This document shows, piece by piece, positions 37,138-45,935 of a DNA stretch of 64,000 nucleotides. A model generated the notes under the pieces. The model was not told where the DNA came from and did not search any database. It saw only the letters and a program-made list of their open reading frames with translations. Both the position numbers and the translations under genes were made by a program. Origin of the DNA: Microbacterium sp. ABRD28 (GTDB lineage: Bacteria > Actinomycetota > Actinomycetes > Actinomycetales > Microbacteriaceae); the NCBI RefSeq assembly GCF_003850245.1, contig NZ_CP031015.1:2108001-2172000 (forward strand). Direction: 5' to 3'. Within the stretch, counting starts at the first letter, position 1, and the number at the start of each line of letters is the position of its first letter.

Positions 37138-38982
37138 CTTCTGCTTCCCCTCGACATCCCCCGAGAGCGCGGCGATGAAGGCCTCCTGCGGCACCTCGAC
37201 GCGGCCCACCATCTTCATGCGCTTCTTGCCTTCCTTCTGCTTCTCGAGCAGTTTGCGCTTGCGGGTGATGTCACCGCCGTAGCACTTGGCCAGCACGTCC
37301 TTGCGGATGGCGCGGATGTTCTCGCGCGCGATGATCCGGGCGCCGATCGCGGCCTGGATCGGCACCTCGAACTGCTGACGCGGGATGAGCTTGCGCAGTC
37401 GTTCGGTCATCATGGTGCCGTAGGCGTACGCCTTCTCCCGGTGCACGATCGAGCTGAAGGCATCCACCTTCTCGCCCTGGAGCAGGATGTCGACCTTCAC
37501 GAGGTCTGCGGTCTGCGACCCGGCGGGCTCGTAGTCCAGGCTCGCGTAGCCCTGCGTGCGGCTCTTGAGGTGGTCGAAGAAGTCGAAGACGATCTCACCG
37601 AGGGGCATGTTGTAGCGAAGCTCCACCCGGTCTTCGCTGAGGTAGTCCATACCCAGCAGTGCTCCGCGGCGGGACTGGCAGAGTTCCATCACGGTTCCCA
37701 CGTAGTCCTTCGGCAGCAGGATGCCGACCTTCACGATGGGCTCGGACACCTCCGCGACCCGGCCGTCGGGGTACTCGCTGGGGTTCGTCACCGAGATGGT
37801 CTCGCCGGTGTCGGTGTGCACCTCGTACGTGACGGAGGGGGCGGTGGTGATGAGGTCGAGCCCGAACTCGCGCGAGAGCCGCTCGGTGATGATCTCCAGG
37901 TGCAGCAGGCCCAGGAATCCGCAGCGGAAACCGAAGCCGAGCGCTACGGAGGTCTCGGGCTCGTACTGCAGCGAGGCGTCGGAGAGCTTCAGTTTGTCCA
38001 GGGCCTCGCGAAGCTCGGCGTAGTCGCTGCCGTCGATCGGGTAGATGCCGGAGAACACCATCGGCTTCGGGTCGGTGTAGCCGGGGAGGGCCTCGGTGGC
38101 AGGCTTGCGCTGATCGGTGATCGTGTCGCCGACCTTGGACTGCCGGACGTCCTTGACGCCGGTGATGAGATACCCCACCTCCCCGACACCGAGGCCGCGG
38201 GTCGGAATCGGCTCGGGGCTGGACACCCCGATCTCGAGCAGCTCGTGCGTGGCCCGGGTCGACATCATCTGGATGCGCTCGCGGGGCTGGAGCTTGCCGT
38301 CGATCATCCGGACGTAGGTGACCACGCCGCGGTAGGCGTCGTAGACGGAGTCGAAGATCATCGCGCGGGCCGGAGCGTCGGCGTTCCCCTGCGGTGCGGG
38401 GATCTGCTCGACGATTCGGTCGAGGAGCTCCTCGACGCCCGCGCCGGTCTTGCCGCTGACCCGCAGCACGTCATCGGGGTCGCCGCCGATGAGTCCCGCG
38501 AGCTCCGCGGCGTACTTCTCGGGGTCGGCGGCGGGAAGGTCGATCTTGTTGAGCACGGGGATGATGTGGAGGTCGTTCTCCAGTGCCAGGTAGAGGTTGG
38601 CGAGGGTCTGGGCCTCGATCCCCTGTGCGGCATCGACGAGCAGGATCGCGCCCTCGCACGCGGCCAGTGACCTGCTCACCTCGTAGGTGAAGTCGACGTG
38701 ACCGGGGGTGTCGATCATGTTGAGGGCGTAGGTGCCGGCATCGGTGGCCCACGGCATCCGCACCGCCTGGCTCTTGATCGTGATGCCGCGCTCGCGCTCG
38801 ATGTCCATCCGATCCAGGTACTGCGCGCGCATGTCGCGATCGGAGACGACGCCGGTGATCTGCAGCATGCGGTCGGCCAGGGTGGATTTGCCGTGGTCGA
38901 TGTGGGCGATGATGCAGAAGTTCCGGATGAGCTCGGGCGGAGTCGCACTGGGCTCGAGGGGCTGGAGGGCGCGCGGGGACAT
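37135..38982 (-). CDS. lepA: Elongation factor 4 (LepA)
   Basis: LepA is a ribosomal GTPase that acts in back-translocation or initiation and ribosome assembly under stress. The 615-residue protein has G1 [10 protein letters not shown]3 DTPGH, G4 NKID, then domains II, III and V and the LepA-specific C-terminal domain ending DVEGKQK. A TAGAAT hexamer ends nine bases before the ATG, so the leader is at most a few bases unless another promoter is used; GAGGGA could serve as ribosome site. Confidence 0.97.
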   Translation of the reverse strand: MSPRALQPLEPSATPPELIRNFCIIAHIDHGKSTLADRMLQITGVVSDRDMRAQYLDRMDIERERGITIKSQAVRMPWATDAGTYALNMIDTPGHVDFTYEVSRSLAACEGAILLVDAAQGIEAQTLANLYLALENDLHIIPVLNKIDLPAADPEKYAAELAGLIGGDPDDVLRVSGKTGAGVEELLDRIVEQIPAPQGNADAPARAMIFDSVYDAYRGVVTYVRMIDGKLQPRERIQMMSTRATHELLEIGVSSPEPIPTRGLGVGEVGYLITGVKDVRQSKVGDTITDQRKPATEALPGYTDPKPMVFSGIYPIDGSDYAELREALDKLKLSDASLQYEPETSVALGFGFRCGFLGLLHLEIITERLSREFGLDLITTAPSVTYEVHTDTGETISVTNPSEYPDGRVAEVSEPIVKVGILLPKDYVGTVMELCQSRRGALLGMDYLSEDRVELRYNMPLGEIVFDFFDHLKSRTQGYASLDYEPAGSQTADLVKVDILLQGEKVDAFSSIVHREKAYAYGTMMTERLRKLIPRQQFEVPIQAAIGARIIARENIRAIRKDVLAKCYGGDITRKRKLLEKQKEGKKRMKMVGRVEVPQEAFIAALSGDVEGKQK

Positions 38983-39205
38983 ATTCCCTCGATTCTACGG
39001 GCGACCAGCCGACGGCCCGCGCCGCCGGAGAAGAGGAGCGGATGCCGGTGGCAGTCGTCCTCCCACGAAGTGTCACGTGGAGTTTCCACAGGTGTCATCC
39101 ACGCGATCGGGAATTCGGTAAGGATCGAACGGCGTGCCCCCGGACGATGGTCTCGTCGTGCTCGGGACGCTGTTCGTCTGTGCATACGAAACCAGGAGAG
39201 TGTCT
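38983..39205. other. Divergent intergenic region between lepA and the nuclease gene
   Basis: The longest gene-free gap of the window. It holds the lepA -10 (TAGAAT, 38997-38992 on the minus strand), two direct copies of GTGTCA 22 bases apart (39070 and 39092), and a small GTGGA/TCCAC hairpin. I see no convincing promoter for the nuclease gene. Confidence 0.4.
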
Positions 39206-42200
39206 GTGACCGTGACATCCGGTGCCCTATCCCCCACGCCACGCCGACCGAGACGAAGGGCCCGGACGCTCGGCGTCGGTCTCCTCTCGGGAGCCCTCGC
39301 CCTGAGCGGTGCGGGTCTCGCCCTGCCCGCGCAGGCCGCGGTGAGCGTGGACGCCACCGTCCTCATCAACGAGGTCTACGGCGGCGGCGGCAACAGCGGC
39401 GCGGCGTTCAACCGCGACTTCGTCGAGCTGGTCAACACCGGCGACACCGCCGTCGACCTCGGGTCGTGGAGCGTGCAGTACGCGTCCGCCGGGGGCGACA
39501 GCTGGCAGGTCACTCCGCTGACGGGGACGACGATCCAGCCGGGCGGGAAGGTGCTCGTCGGTCAGGCGACCGGAAGAGACACCGCCCTTCCCGGGTTCGA
39601 CGCCGATGTCGAGGGCCGCATCCCGATGTCGGGGACCGAGGGCAAGGTCGCGCTCGTCGACTCCGCCGAGCCGCTGACGGGCGGCGCGGGCATCGCGGCC
39701 GTGGATCAGGTCGTCGACTATGTCGGCTGGGGCGGCGCGACCGACTCCGCCGGGGGGCCGGCGCCTGCCACGACGAATGCCACGAGCATCTCGCGCGATG
39801 CCGAGAGCTCGCACACCGCGGTCAACGCTGCCGACTTCACCGCGGGCACCCCGACGCCCGAGGGCGCCGGGGGCGATGTCGACCCTGAGCCCACTCCCGA
39901 CCCGGAGCCGACTCCCGACCCAGAGCCGGAACCGACCGGCCCCGAGGCGGTCACGATCGCCGAGATCCAGGGCACCGGCGCCTCGACGCCGCTGAACGGC
40001 CAGACCGTGGTCACCGAGGGCATCGTCACGGCGCACTACCCCACCGGAGGCCTCGCAGGCTTCGTCATCCAGACGCCCGGCACCGGCGCCACGGCGGGCA
40101 CCGCGTCCGACGCGGTCTTCGTCTACGCGCCCAGCACGGTCGGTCAGGTCGCCGAGGGTCAGACGGTGCGCGTGACGGGGCTCGCCACCGAGTTCAACGG
40201 CCTCACCCAGGTCGACATCCGCACCGGCAGTGTCGAGGTCATCGCCGACGGCGCACCGGTCACGCCGCTCGTCACCGGATGGCCGGCCGACGACACGGGT
40301 CGCGAAGCGCTCGAGTCGATGCTGATCCAGCCCGAGGGTGCGTTCACCGTCACCGACACCTACGGCACGAACCAGTACGGCGAGGTTCCCCTCGCCTTCG
40401 GCGACGGCCCCCTCGTGCAGCCCACCGAGGTGGCGCTCCCCGGTTCGCCCGAGGCCGCCGCAGTGACCGCCGAGAACGCCGCACGTCGCGTCGTCCTCGA
40501 CGACGGAGCAAGCACGAACTTCCTCTCCGCCGCCAACGCCGCCCTGACCCCGCCCTACGTCTCGCTCACCGAGCCGGTCGTGGTGGGGGCCTCGGTCACC
40601 TTCACCGAGCCGGTGATCGTCGACTATCGCAACAACGCGTTCAAGCTCAACCCGACCTCACCCCTCACCGGTGACGGATCGGGCGCGGGTGACGGCGTGG
40701 AGTTCGAAGACGTCCGCACCGCCGCCCCCGACGAGGTCGGCGGCGACGTCAGCGTCGCGTCCTTCAACGTGCTGAACTATTTCACCACCCTCGGCACCGA
40801 CAGCTCCTCGTGCACGGCGTTCCAGAGCCCCGATGGCTCGGAGCTGAACAACGTGCGCGACGGATGCGACCAGCGCGGAGCCTGGGATGACGCCGATCTC
40901 GCGCGTCAGCAGACCAAGATCGTCTCGGCGATCAACGCGCTCGACGCCTCGGTCGTCGGCCTCATGGAGATCGAGAACTCCGCCGCCCTCGGCGAGGAGA
41001 CCGATGAGGCGCTGTCGAGCCTCGTCGATGCGTTGAATGCCGACGCCGGCACCGACCGCTGGGACTTCGTCGCGTCTTCGGACGAGCTCCCCGACGCCTC
41101 GGGACTGGACGTGATCACCAACGCGATCATCTACCAGCCCGCCGAGGTGGTCACCGTCGGTGACGCCCGTGCGCTCGGCGACGAGTCGGGAGCGGACGGC
41201 GCCTTCCAGAACGCGCGCGAGCCCATCGGCCAGGTGTTCGCGCCGGTCGACGGCGGCGAGGAGTTCCTCTTCGTCGTGAACCACTTCAAGTCGAAGGGAT
41301 CGGTCGGTCCGTGGCCGGGTGACGCGGACGCCGGCGACGGCCAGGGAACGTCGAACGAGTCGCGCGTGCGACAGGCGACCGCGCTGGCCGAGTGGGTCGA
41401 CGAGATCCAGGGCGACACCGAGTCCGTCATCCTCGCGGGTGACTTCAACTCCTACGGGCGGGAAGACCCGATGCGGGTCCTCTACGAGGCGGGCTATTCG
41501 GACGCGGAGCAGGGCGACGAGTACAGCTACGTGTTCCAGGGGCTCTCGGGGTCGCTGGACCACATCCTCGTCAACGACGCCGCCGCCGCCCGCCAGACCG
41601 GCGCCGACGTCTGGAACATCAACGCCGGCGAGGCACTCGCCCTGGAGTACTCGCGCTTCGGGTACCACGGCACCGAGTTCCACGCCGACGACCCGTACCG
41701 CTCGAGCGACCATGACCCGATCAAGGTCGGGCTGAGCGCCGGGGCCACCGCGCCCGTCGAGGTCGACATCCTCACGATCAACGACTTCCACGGTCGCCTG
41801 GAGGCCAACCCCTCCGGTGCCGAGGCGGGCGCTGCCGTGATCGCGGGTGCGGTCGAGGCGAAGAAGGCCGACAACCCGAACACCCTGTTCGTCTCGGCCG
41901 GGGACAACATCGGAGCGTCGACCTTCACGTCGTTCATCCAGCAGGACAACCCGACCATCGACACGCTGGTGGCTTCGGGTCTGGACCTCTCGGTCGTCGG
42001 CAACCACGAGTTCGACCGCGGTTTCGATGACCTGCTGAACCGTGTGCTCCCGCGCTACGGCGGCAACCTCGACCCCGAGAACGTGACCGAGGCTGAGCGC
42101 CTGGCCGGCCAGGACTTCGGTCTGGGTGCCAACGTCTACGCCGCCGGCACCACCGACCCGGTGCTCCCGGAGTACGCGCTGCGCGAGATCGACGGAGTGA

Positions 42201-43573
42201 GCGTGGCCTTCATCGGCACCGTGACTCCCGACACGGCGACGATGGTCGACCCCTCCGGCATCTCCGACATCGAGTTCGGCGACCAGCTGGAGGCCGCCAA
42301 CCGCGTGGCTGACGAACTGGCCGACACCGTCGACCCCGACGTCATCGTGCTGCTGACCCACTCAGGCGCGGCGACCGGCGACTGCGCGCAGCTCGCTGCC
42401 GACGCCGACGGGTTCGGCGACCTGGCAACCGGCGCCTCGCCCCTCATCGATGCCATCGTCTCGGCCCACACGCACCAGACGTACGCGTGCGAGGTTCCCG
42501 TGGACGGGACCGACCGGACTCGTCCGGTCATCCAGGCCTCGGAGTACGGCAAGGCGATGGGTCAGCTCTCGCTGAGCTACGACGTCGAGGCCGATGAGCT
42601 GATCTCGATCGAGGGGACGACCTTCCCGCTGAAGGACGCCTTCCCCGCCGACGCGGAGATCGCCGCTCAGGTCGCCGGCTACGTCGAGACCGCCGACGAG
42701 CTCGGGTCCGCCCCGATCGGAACGATCACCGGTGACATCCTCCGTGGCGGCACGCCTCCGGGCGCCGATCGCGGCGTGGAGTCGTCGATGGGCAACTGGG
42801 TCGCCGACGTCTACCTCTGGGCCACCAGCGAGAACCCTGCCTTCGGCGGCACGCCGGCCCAGATCGCGCTGATGAACCCGGGTGGTCTGCGCGCCGATCT
42901 GCTGGTCGGCGAGGACGGAGTCGTCACATACAAGGAGGCGGCCGACGTCCAGCCGTTCGCGAACACACTGGTCACGGTGACCCTCACCGGTGCGCAGCTG
43001 GAGGAGATCCTGACGCAGCAGTGGAAGGCGACGGGCGATCGTCCGAAGCTGCACCTGGGTGTGTCGGAGGGCTTCAGCTACGAGTACGTCGAGGGCGAGC
43101 CGGCGGCAGGTCAGACGGTCGCCCGATCGGGGACCATCGTCTCGATGAGCTACCAGGGCGAGCCGATCGAGCCGACCGATACCTTCACGGTCGTCACGAA
43201 CTCCTTCCTCGCCAACGGCGGCGACGGGTTCCCGACGTTCACCGAGGGGACCGACCGGACCGACACCGGCCAGATCGACCTGGATGCCACCCTGGCCTAC
43301 TTCCAGGCGTTCGAGACGGTCGATCCCGCACCGCTCGGCCGCGCGATCCTGGCGACCGATCTGCCGACCGAGCCGGGCGAGCCCGGTACTCCCAGCGAGC
43401 CCGGTCAGCCGGGCACGCCGGGTCAGCCGGGCGCGGGAAACCAGGCGGACGACCCGCTCGCCGTGACCGGTGCGCAGCTGCCGCTCGGCGTCGCACTCGG
43501 TGGCGCACTGCTCCTGGTCGCCGGCGGGGTGTTCTTCGCCCTGCGCCGACGGACTCTGCCCGCGGAGCAGTGA
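39206..43573 (+). CDS. Cell-wall-anchored ExeM/NucH-type nuclease fused to 5'-nucleotidase
   Basis: A 1455-residue exported enzyme. In order: signal peptide (1-44, twin-Arg-rich then ALALSGAGLALPAQA), lamin-tail domain (about 50-190), a PEPTPDPEP linker (about 226-246), an OB-like region, an endonuclease/exonuclease/phosphatase domain (about 515-840: VASFNVLNYF, GDFNSYG, SSDHDP), a metallophosphatase domain (about 855-1100: NDFHGR, GNHEFDRG, HTHQ) and a 5'-nucleotidase C-terminal domain (to about 1390). It ends with LAVTG (1418-1422), a hydrophobic helix and RRR, a sortase signal. It should degrade extracellular DNA to nucleosides and phosphate. GTG 39206 sits seven bases after AGGAG; another GTG at 39200 is too close. 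Confidence 0.94.
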   Translation: MTVTSGALSPTPRRPRRRARTLGVGLLSGALALSGAGLALPAQAAVSVDATVLINEVYGGGGNSGAAFNRDFVELVNTGDTAVDLGSWSVQYASAGGDSWQVTPLTGTTIQPGGKVLVGQATGRDTALPGFDADVEGRIPMSGTEGKVALVDSAEPLTGGAGIAAVDQVVDYVGWGGATDSAGGPAPATTNATSISRDAESSHTAVNAADFTAGTPTPEGAGGDVDPEPTPDPEPTPDPEPEPTGPEAVTIAEIQGTGASTPLNGQTVVTEGIVTAHYPTGGLAGFVIQTPGTGATAGTASDAVFVYAPSTVGQVAEGQTVRVTGLATEFNGLTQVDIRTGSVEVIADGAPVTPLVTGWPADDTGREALESMLIQPEGAFTVTDTYGTNQYGEVPLAFGDGPLVQPTEVALPGSPEAAAVTAENAARRVVLDDGASTNFLSAANAALTPPYVSLTEPVVVGASVTFTEPVIVDYRNNAFKLNPTSPLTGDGSGAGDGVEFEDVRTAAPDEVGGDVSVASFNVLNYFTTLGTDSSSCTAFQSPDGSELNNVRDGCDQRGAWDDADLARQQTKIVSAINALDASVVGLMEIENSAALGEETDEALSSLVDALNADAGTDRWDFVASSDELPDASGLDVITNAIIYQPAEVVTVGDARALGDESGADGAFQNAREPIGQVFAPVDGGEEFLFVVNHFKSKGSVGPWPGDADAGDGQGTSNESRVRQATALAEWVDEIQGDTESVILAGDFNSYGREDPMRVLYEAGYSDAEQGDEYSYVFQGLSGSLDHILVNDAAAARQTGADVWNINAGEALALEYSRFGYHGTEFHADDPYRSSDHDPIKVGLSAGATAPVEVDILTINDFHGRLEANPSGAEAGAAVIAGAVEAKKADNPNTLFVSAGDNIGASTFTSFIQQDNPTIDTLVASGLDLSVVGNHEFDRGFDDLLNRVLPRYGGNLDPENVTEAERLAGQDFGLGANVYAAGTTDPVLPEYALREIDGVSVAFIGTVTPDTATMVDPSGISDIEFGDQLEAANRVADELADTVDPDVIVLLTHSGAATGDCAQLAADADGFGDLATGASPLIDAIVSAHTHQTYACEVPVDGTDRTRPVIQASEYGKAMGQLSLSYDVEADELISIEGTTFPLKDAFPADAEIAAQVAGYVETADELGSAPIGTITGDILRGGTPPGADRGVESSMGNWVADVYLWATSENPAFGGTPAQIALMNPGGLRADLLVGEDGVVTYKEAADVQPFANTLVTVTLTGAQLEEILTQQWKATGDRPKLHLGVSEGFSYEYVEGEPAAGQTVARSGTIVSMSYQGEPIEPTDTFTVVTNSFLANGGDGFPTFTEGTDRTDTGQIDLDATLAYFQAFETVDPAPLGRAILATDLPTEPGEPGTPSEPGQPGTPGQPGAGNQADDPLAVTGAQLPLGVALGGALLLVAGGVFFALRRRTLPAEQ

Positions 43574-43593
43574 TCTGACGACGCACCCTCAGA

Positions 43594-43630
43594 GACGACG
43601 GCCCTCGCCTTCCCGGCGGGGGCCGTCGTC
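43594..43630 (+). terminator. Hairpin after the nuclease gene
   Basis: GACGACGGCCCTCGCC and GGCGGGGGCCGTCGTC form a 16-bp stem (one T-G wobble) with loop TTCCC, the longest hairpin of this type in the window. No T-tract. Confidence 0.75.
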
Positions 43631-43649
43631 GTCGACGGCGCGCCGACCC

Positions 43650-43655
43650 TATCGT
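43650..43655 (+). promoter_or_regulatory. -10 of leaderless promoter, alpha/beta hydrolase
   Basis: TATCGT ends seven bases before the ATG at 43663, which favours that start over the GTG at 43654. Confidence 0.4.
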
Positions 43656-43662
43656 GGATGGC

Positions 43663-44403
43663 ATGGGGGTCCAGGTCGTGCTCGTCCACGGCATCCGAAC
43701 GTCGGCCACCATGTGGCGGGCGCAGGTCGAATACCTCCGGTCTCGGGATGTCGCCGTGACGGCGGTCGACCTCCCCGGGCACGGCACCCGCCGCGCCGAG
43801 ATGTTCACGCTCGACGGCGCGTTCGAGACCATCGACCGCGCCGTCCGCGAGGCGGCCGCCCGCGGGCCCGTGCTTCTCGTCGCCCACTCGATGGGCGGCC
43901 TCGTCAGCATCGACTACGTGGGGCAGGAAGACCCTCCGCCGGTCGCAGGTTTCGTCGCCGCATCCTGCACCGCGATTCCGCGGGGCGTGGGACTGGCCAC
44001 GTACCGCTTCCTCGCCCGACGTTTCGACGCCCTTCCTGACCGCGGCATGTGGCTGACCAACTTCGTCTTGGACCGAACCCTCCCCCACGAGACGCGGCCG
44101 GATTTCGGCGCGGGCGGATACGCCTTCGACGCCCAGGACGTGGCGCTGCGAAGCCTCTCGGTCCTGGATCTCCTCACGGCCCTCGGCCGCATCGCGGTGC
44201 CGCTGTGGTTCGTCAACGGTCAGTACGACCAGCTGCGTGTGAACGAGCGGCTCTTCATGCGCATCGCGCCGAACGCCGAGCTCATCGTCGTACCGCGGAC
44301 CAGTCACCTCGTCACCGCGATGCGTCCGCGCGTGTTCAACGCCCTGCTGGGGGTTGCCGTCGCCACGCTCGAGCGGGACGGTGGAAAGGGACCCCCCACC
44401 TGA
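43663..44403 (+). CDS. Alpha/beta hydrolase
   Basis: A 246-residue cytoplasmic serine hydrolase. The oxyanion region is [12 protein letters not shown], the nucleophile elbow AHSMGG, the acid Asp lies in [11 protein letters not shown] and the His in [12 protein letters not shown]. The ester or amide substrate is unknown. It ends 115 bases before rpsT. The ATG at 43663 fits a leaderless start; a GTG three codons earlier is possible. Confidence 0.9.
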   Translation: MGVQVVLVHGIRTSATMWRAQVEYLRSRDVAVTAVDLPGHGTRRAEMFTLDGAFETIDRAVREAAARGPVLLVAHSMGGLVSIDYVGQEDPPPVAGFVAASCTAIPRGVGLATYRFLARRFDALPDRGMWLTNFVLDRTLPHETRPDFGAGGYAFDAQDVALRSLSVLDLLTALGRIAVPLWFVNGQYDQLRVNERLFMRIAPNAELIVVPRTSHLVTAMRPRVFNALLGVAVATLERDGGKGPPT

Positions 44404-44408
44404 CCTGG

Positions 44409-44414
44409 TAGACT
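44409..44414 (+). promoter_or_regulatory. Candidate -10 for rpsT
   Basis: TAGACT lies six bases past the hydrolase stop and would give a leader of about 98 bases for rpsT. The -35 is unclear. The long leader leaves room for the autogenous control known for S20 in other bacteria. Confidence 0.4.
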
Positions 44415-44518
44415 CCTTGTTTGGCTTGCGTGTGGGTTCGCCCTCACGACCGCCTCGCGACGGCCCTCTCCTGTCGCCGGGCTTCTCATCCAACCTCCGA
44501 ACGAAAGAACGTCGACAC

Positions 44519-44779
44519 GTGGCGAACATCAAGTCGCAGATCAAGCGCAACAAGACCAACGAGAAGGCGCGCGAGCGCAACAAGGCCGTGAAGAGCGAGC
44601 TGCGGACCGAGATCCGCCGCACGCGTGAGGCCGTCGCCGCCGGCGACAAGGCCACCGCCGAGAAGGCGCTGGCCAAGGCGACCAAGAAGCTCGACAAGGC
44701 CGTCAGCAAGGGTGTCATCCACCAGAACCAGGCCGCGAACCGCAAGTCGGCGATCGCGAAGCAGGTCGCATCGCTCTGA
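44519..44779 (+). CDS. rpsT: 30S ribosomal protein S20
   Basis: An 86-residue, Lys/Ala-rich helical protein ([20 protein letters not shown]) that binds 16S rRNA near the base of the body. The start is GTG 44519, giving MANIKSQ. GAACGAAAGAA upstream is a weak ribosome site. A perfect hairpin follows the stop. Confidence 0.97.
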   Translation: MANIKSQIKRNKTNEKARERNKAVKSELRTEIRRTREAVAAGDKATAEKALAKATKKLDKAVSKGVIHQNQAANRKSAIAKQVASL

Positions 44780-44792
44780 CTTCGTAGACATC

Positions 44793-44824
44793 GAACGGCC
44801 CGTCTCCTCGGAGGCGGGCCGTTC
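44793..44824 (+). terminator. Hairpin after rpsT
   Basis: GAACGGCCCGTCTCC pairs with GGAGGCGGGCCGTTC (15 bp with one T-G wobble), leaving two bases at the tip, so the loop is probably four. It lies between convergent rpsT and holA. Confidence 0.75.
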
Positions 44825-44866
44825 GTCTGTGCGATGACGAACGGGCCGTGGTCGTCTTCGTGGGTA

Positions 44867-45922
44867 TCAGCGGGGTGCGCCGGCGAACGGCTCGCGGGTG
44901 GCGATCACGGTGACCAGGCGCTCCAGGGCGAAGACGGGGTCACGTGAGGCGCCCTTCACCTCCGCGTCCGCTCGGGCGGCCGCCTGGATCGCCATCCCCA
45001 GTGTCGACTCCGACCACCCCGACAGGTCGCGTCGTGCGCGGTCGACCTGCCAATCCTTGAGACCGAGTCGCGCCGCGAGCGCCGACGATGGCTCGCGGTG
45101 TCCTGCGACCCGCGCCATCGTGCGCAGCTTCGACGCGATCGCCGCGACGAGGGGCACCGGATCGGCCCCCGAGGCGAGGGCATGGCGGAGGGCGATGAGC
45201 GCCTCGCCGTAGCGGCCGGCGATGGCGGTGTCGGCGACGGTGAACGCCGACGTTTCGACGCGACCGCCGTAGTAACGCACGACGGTCTGCTCGTTGATGT
45301 CGTCGGCGACATCGGAGATGAGCTGCTGACATGCGGCCGCCAACTCCGTGAGGTCGTCGGCGAATGCCGACACCAGGGCGCGGAGCGCACCGGGTGCGAT
45401 CCGTTTGCGCGCCTGGGTGAATTCGGCCGCGGCGAAGTCGAAACGGTCCGACTCCCGTTTGAGCGCCGGGCAGGCGATCTCGACGCCACCGCCCTGTCCC
45501 GCCCGGACGGCATCCAGCAGCTTCTTGCCCCGTACACTGGCGCCGGTGTGGCGCAGGAGCACGGTCGCCCCGTCCTGCGGGTGGGAGAGATAGCCCAGGG
45601 CCTCGGTGAGGAAGGCGTCGGAACACTTCTCCACACCGAAGACGCGCACAAGACGAGGCTCACCGAACAGGGACGGGGAGGTCAGAGCCAGGAGCGACCC
45701 GGCCGCGTAGTCGTCTGCCCGGATGTCGGACACTTCCAGACTCGCGTCCTCTGCGCGCAGGTAGTCGCGGAGGCCCGCGATGGCCCGTTCGGCGCAGACC
45801 TCTTCCGGGCCCGAGACGAGGACGATCGGAGCGGGTTGCGGATCGCGCCAGGACAGCTGCGGGATGGCGCTGCGCGGCGCCGATGAGCGGGCAGCCGAGC
45901 GAGACGAGGAGCGGGCCGGCAT
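44867..45922 (-). CDS. holA: DNA polymerase III subunit delta
   Basis: HolA opens the sliding clamp within the clamp loader. The 351-residue protein has the poorly conserved delta fold: IVLVSGPEEVCAERAIAGL at the nucleotide-fold start, SLFGEPRLVRVFGVEKC, and the C-terminal domain (LGLKDWQVDRARRDLSGWS). The ATG at 45922 is preceded at seven bases by TAGGCT, which includes the comEC stop codon. It follows comEC as in many bacteria. Confidence 0.93.
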   Translation of the reverse strand: MPARSSSRSAARSSAPRSAIPQLSWRDPQPAPIVLVSGPEEVCAERAIAGLRDYLRAEDASLEVSDIRADDYAAGSLLALTSPSLFGEPRLVRVFGVEKCSDAFLTEALGYLSHPQDGATVLLRHTGASVRGKKLLDAVRAGQGGGVEIACPALKRESDRFDFAAAEFTQARKRIAPGALRALVSAFADDLTELAAACQQLISDVADDINEQTVVRYYGGRVETSAFTVADTAIAGRYGEALIALRHALASGADPVPLVAAIASKLRTMARVAGHREPSSALAARLGLKDWQVDRARRDLSGWSESTLGMAIQAAARADAEVKGASRDPVFALERLVTVIATREPFAGAPR

Positions 45923-45929
45923 GCGATCC

Positions 45930-45935
45930 AGCCTA
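45930..45935 (-). promoter_or_regulatory. -10 of leaderless promoter, holA
   Basis: TAGGCT on the minus strand ends seven bases before the ATG at 45922; its TAG is the comEC stop codon (45935-45933). Confidence 0.45.

Noticed and set aside
39070..39097. Pho box before the nuclease/nucleotidase gene
   Set aside because: The two GTGTCA copies are 22 bases apart and do not match the 11-base direct-repeat pattern of actinobacterial PhoP sites.
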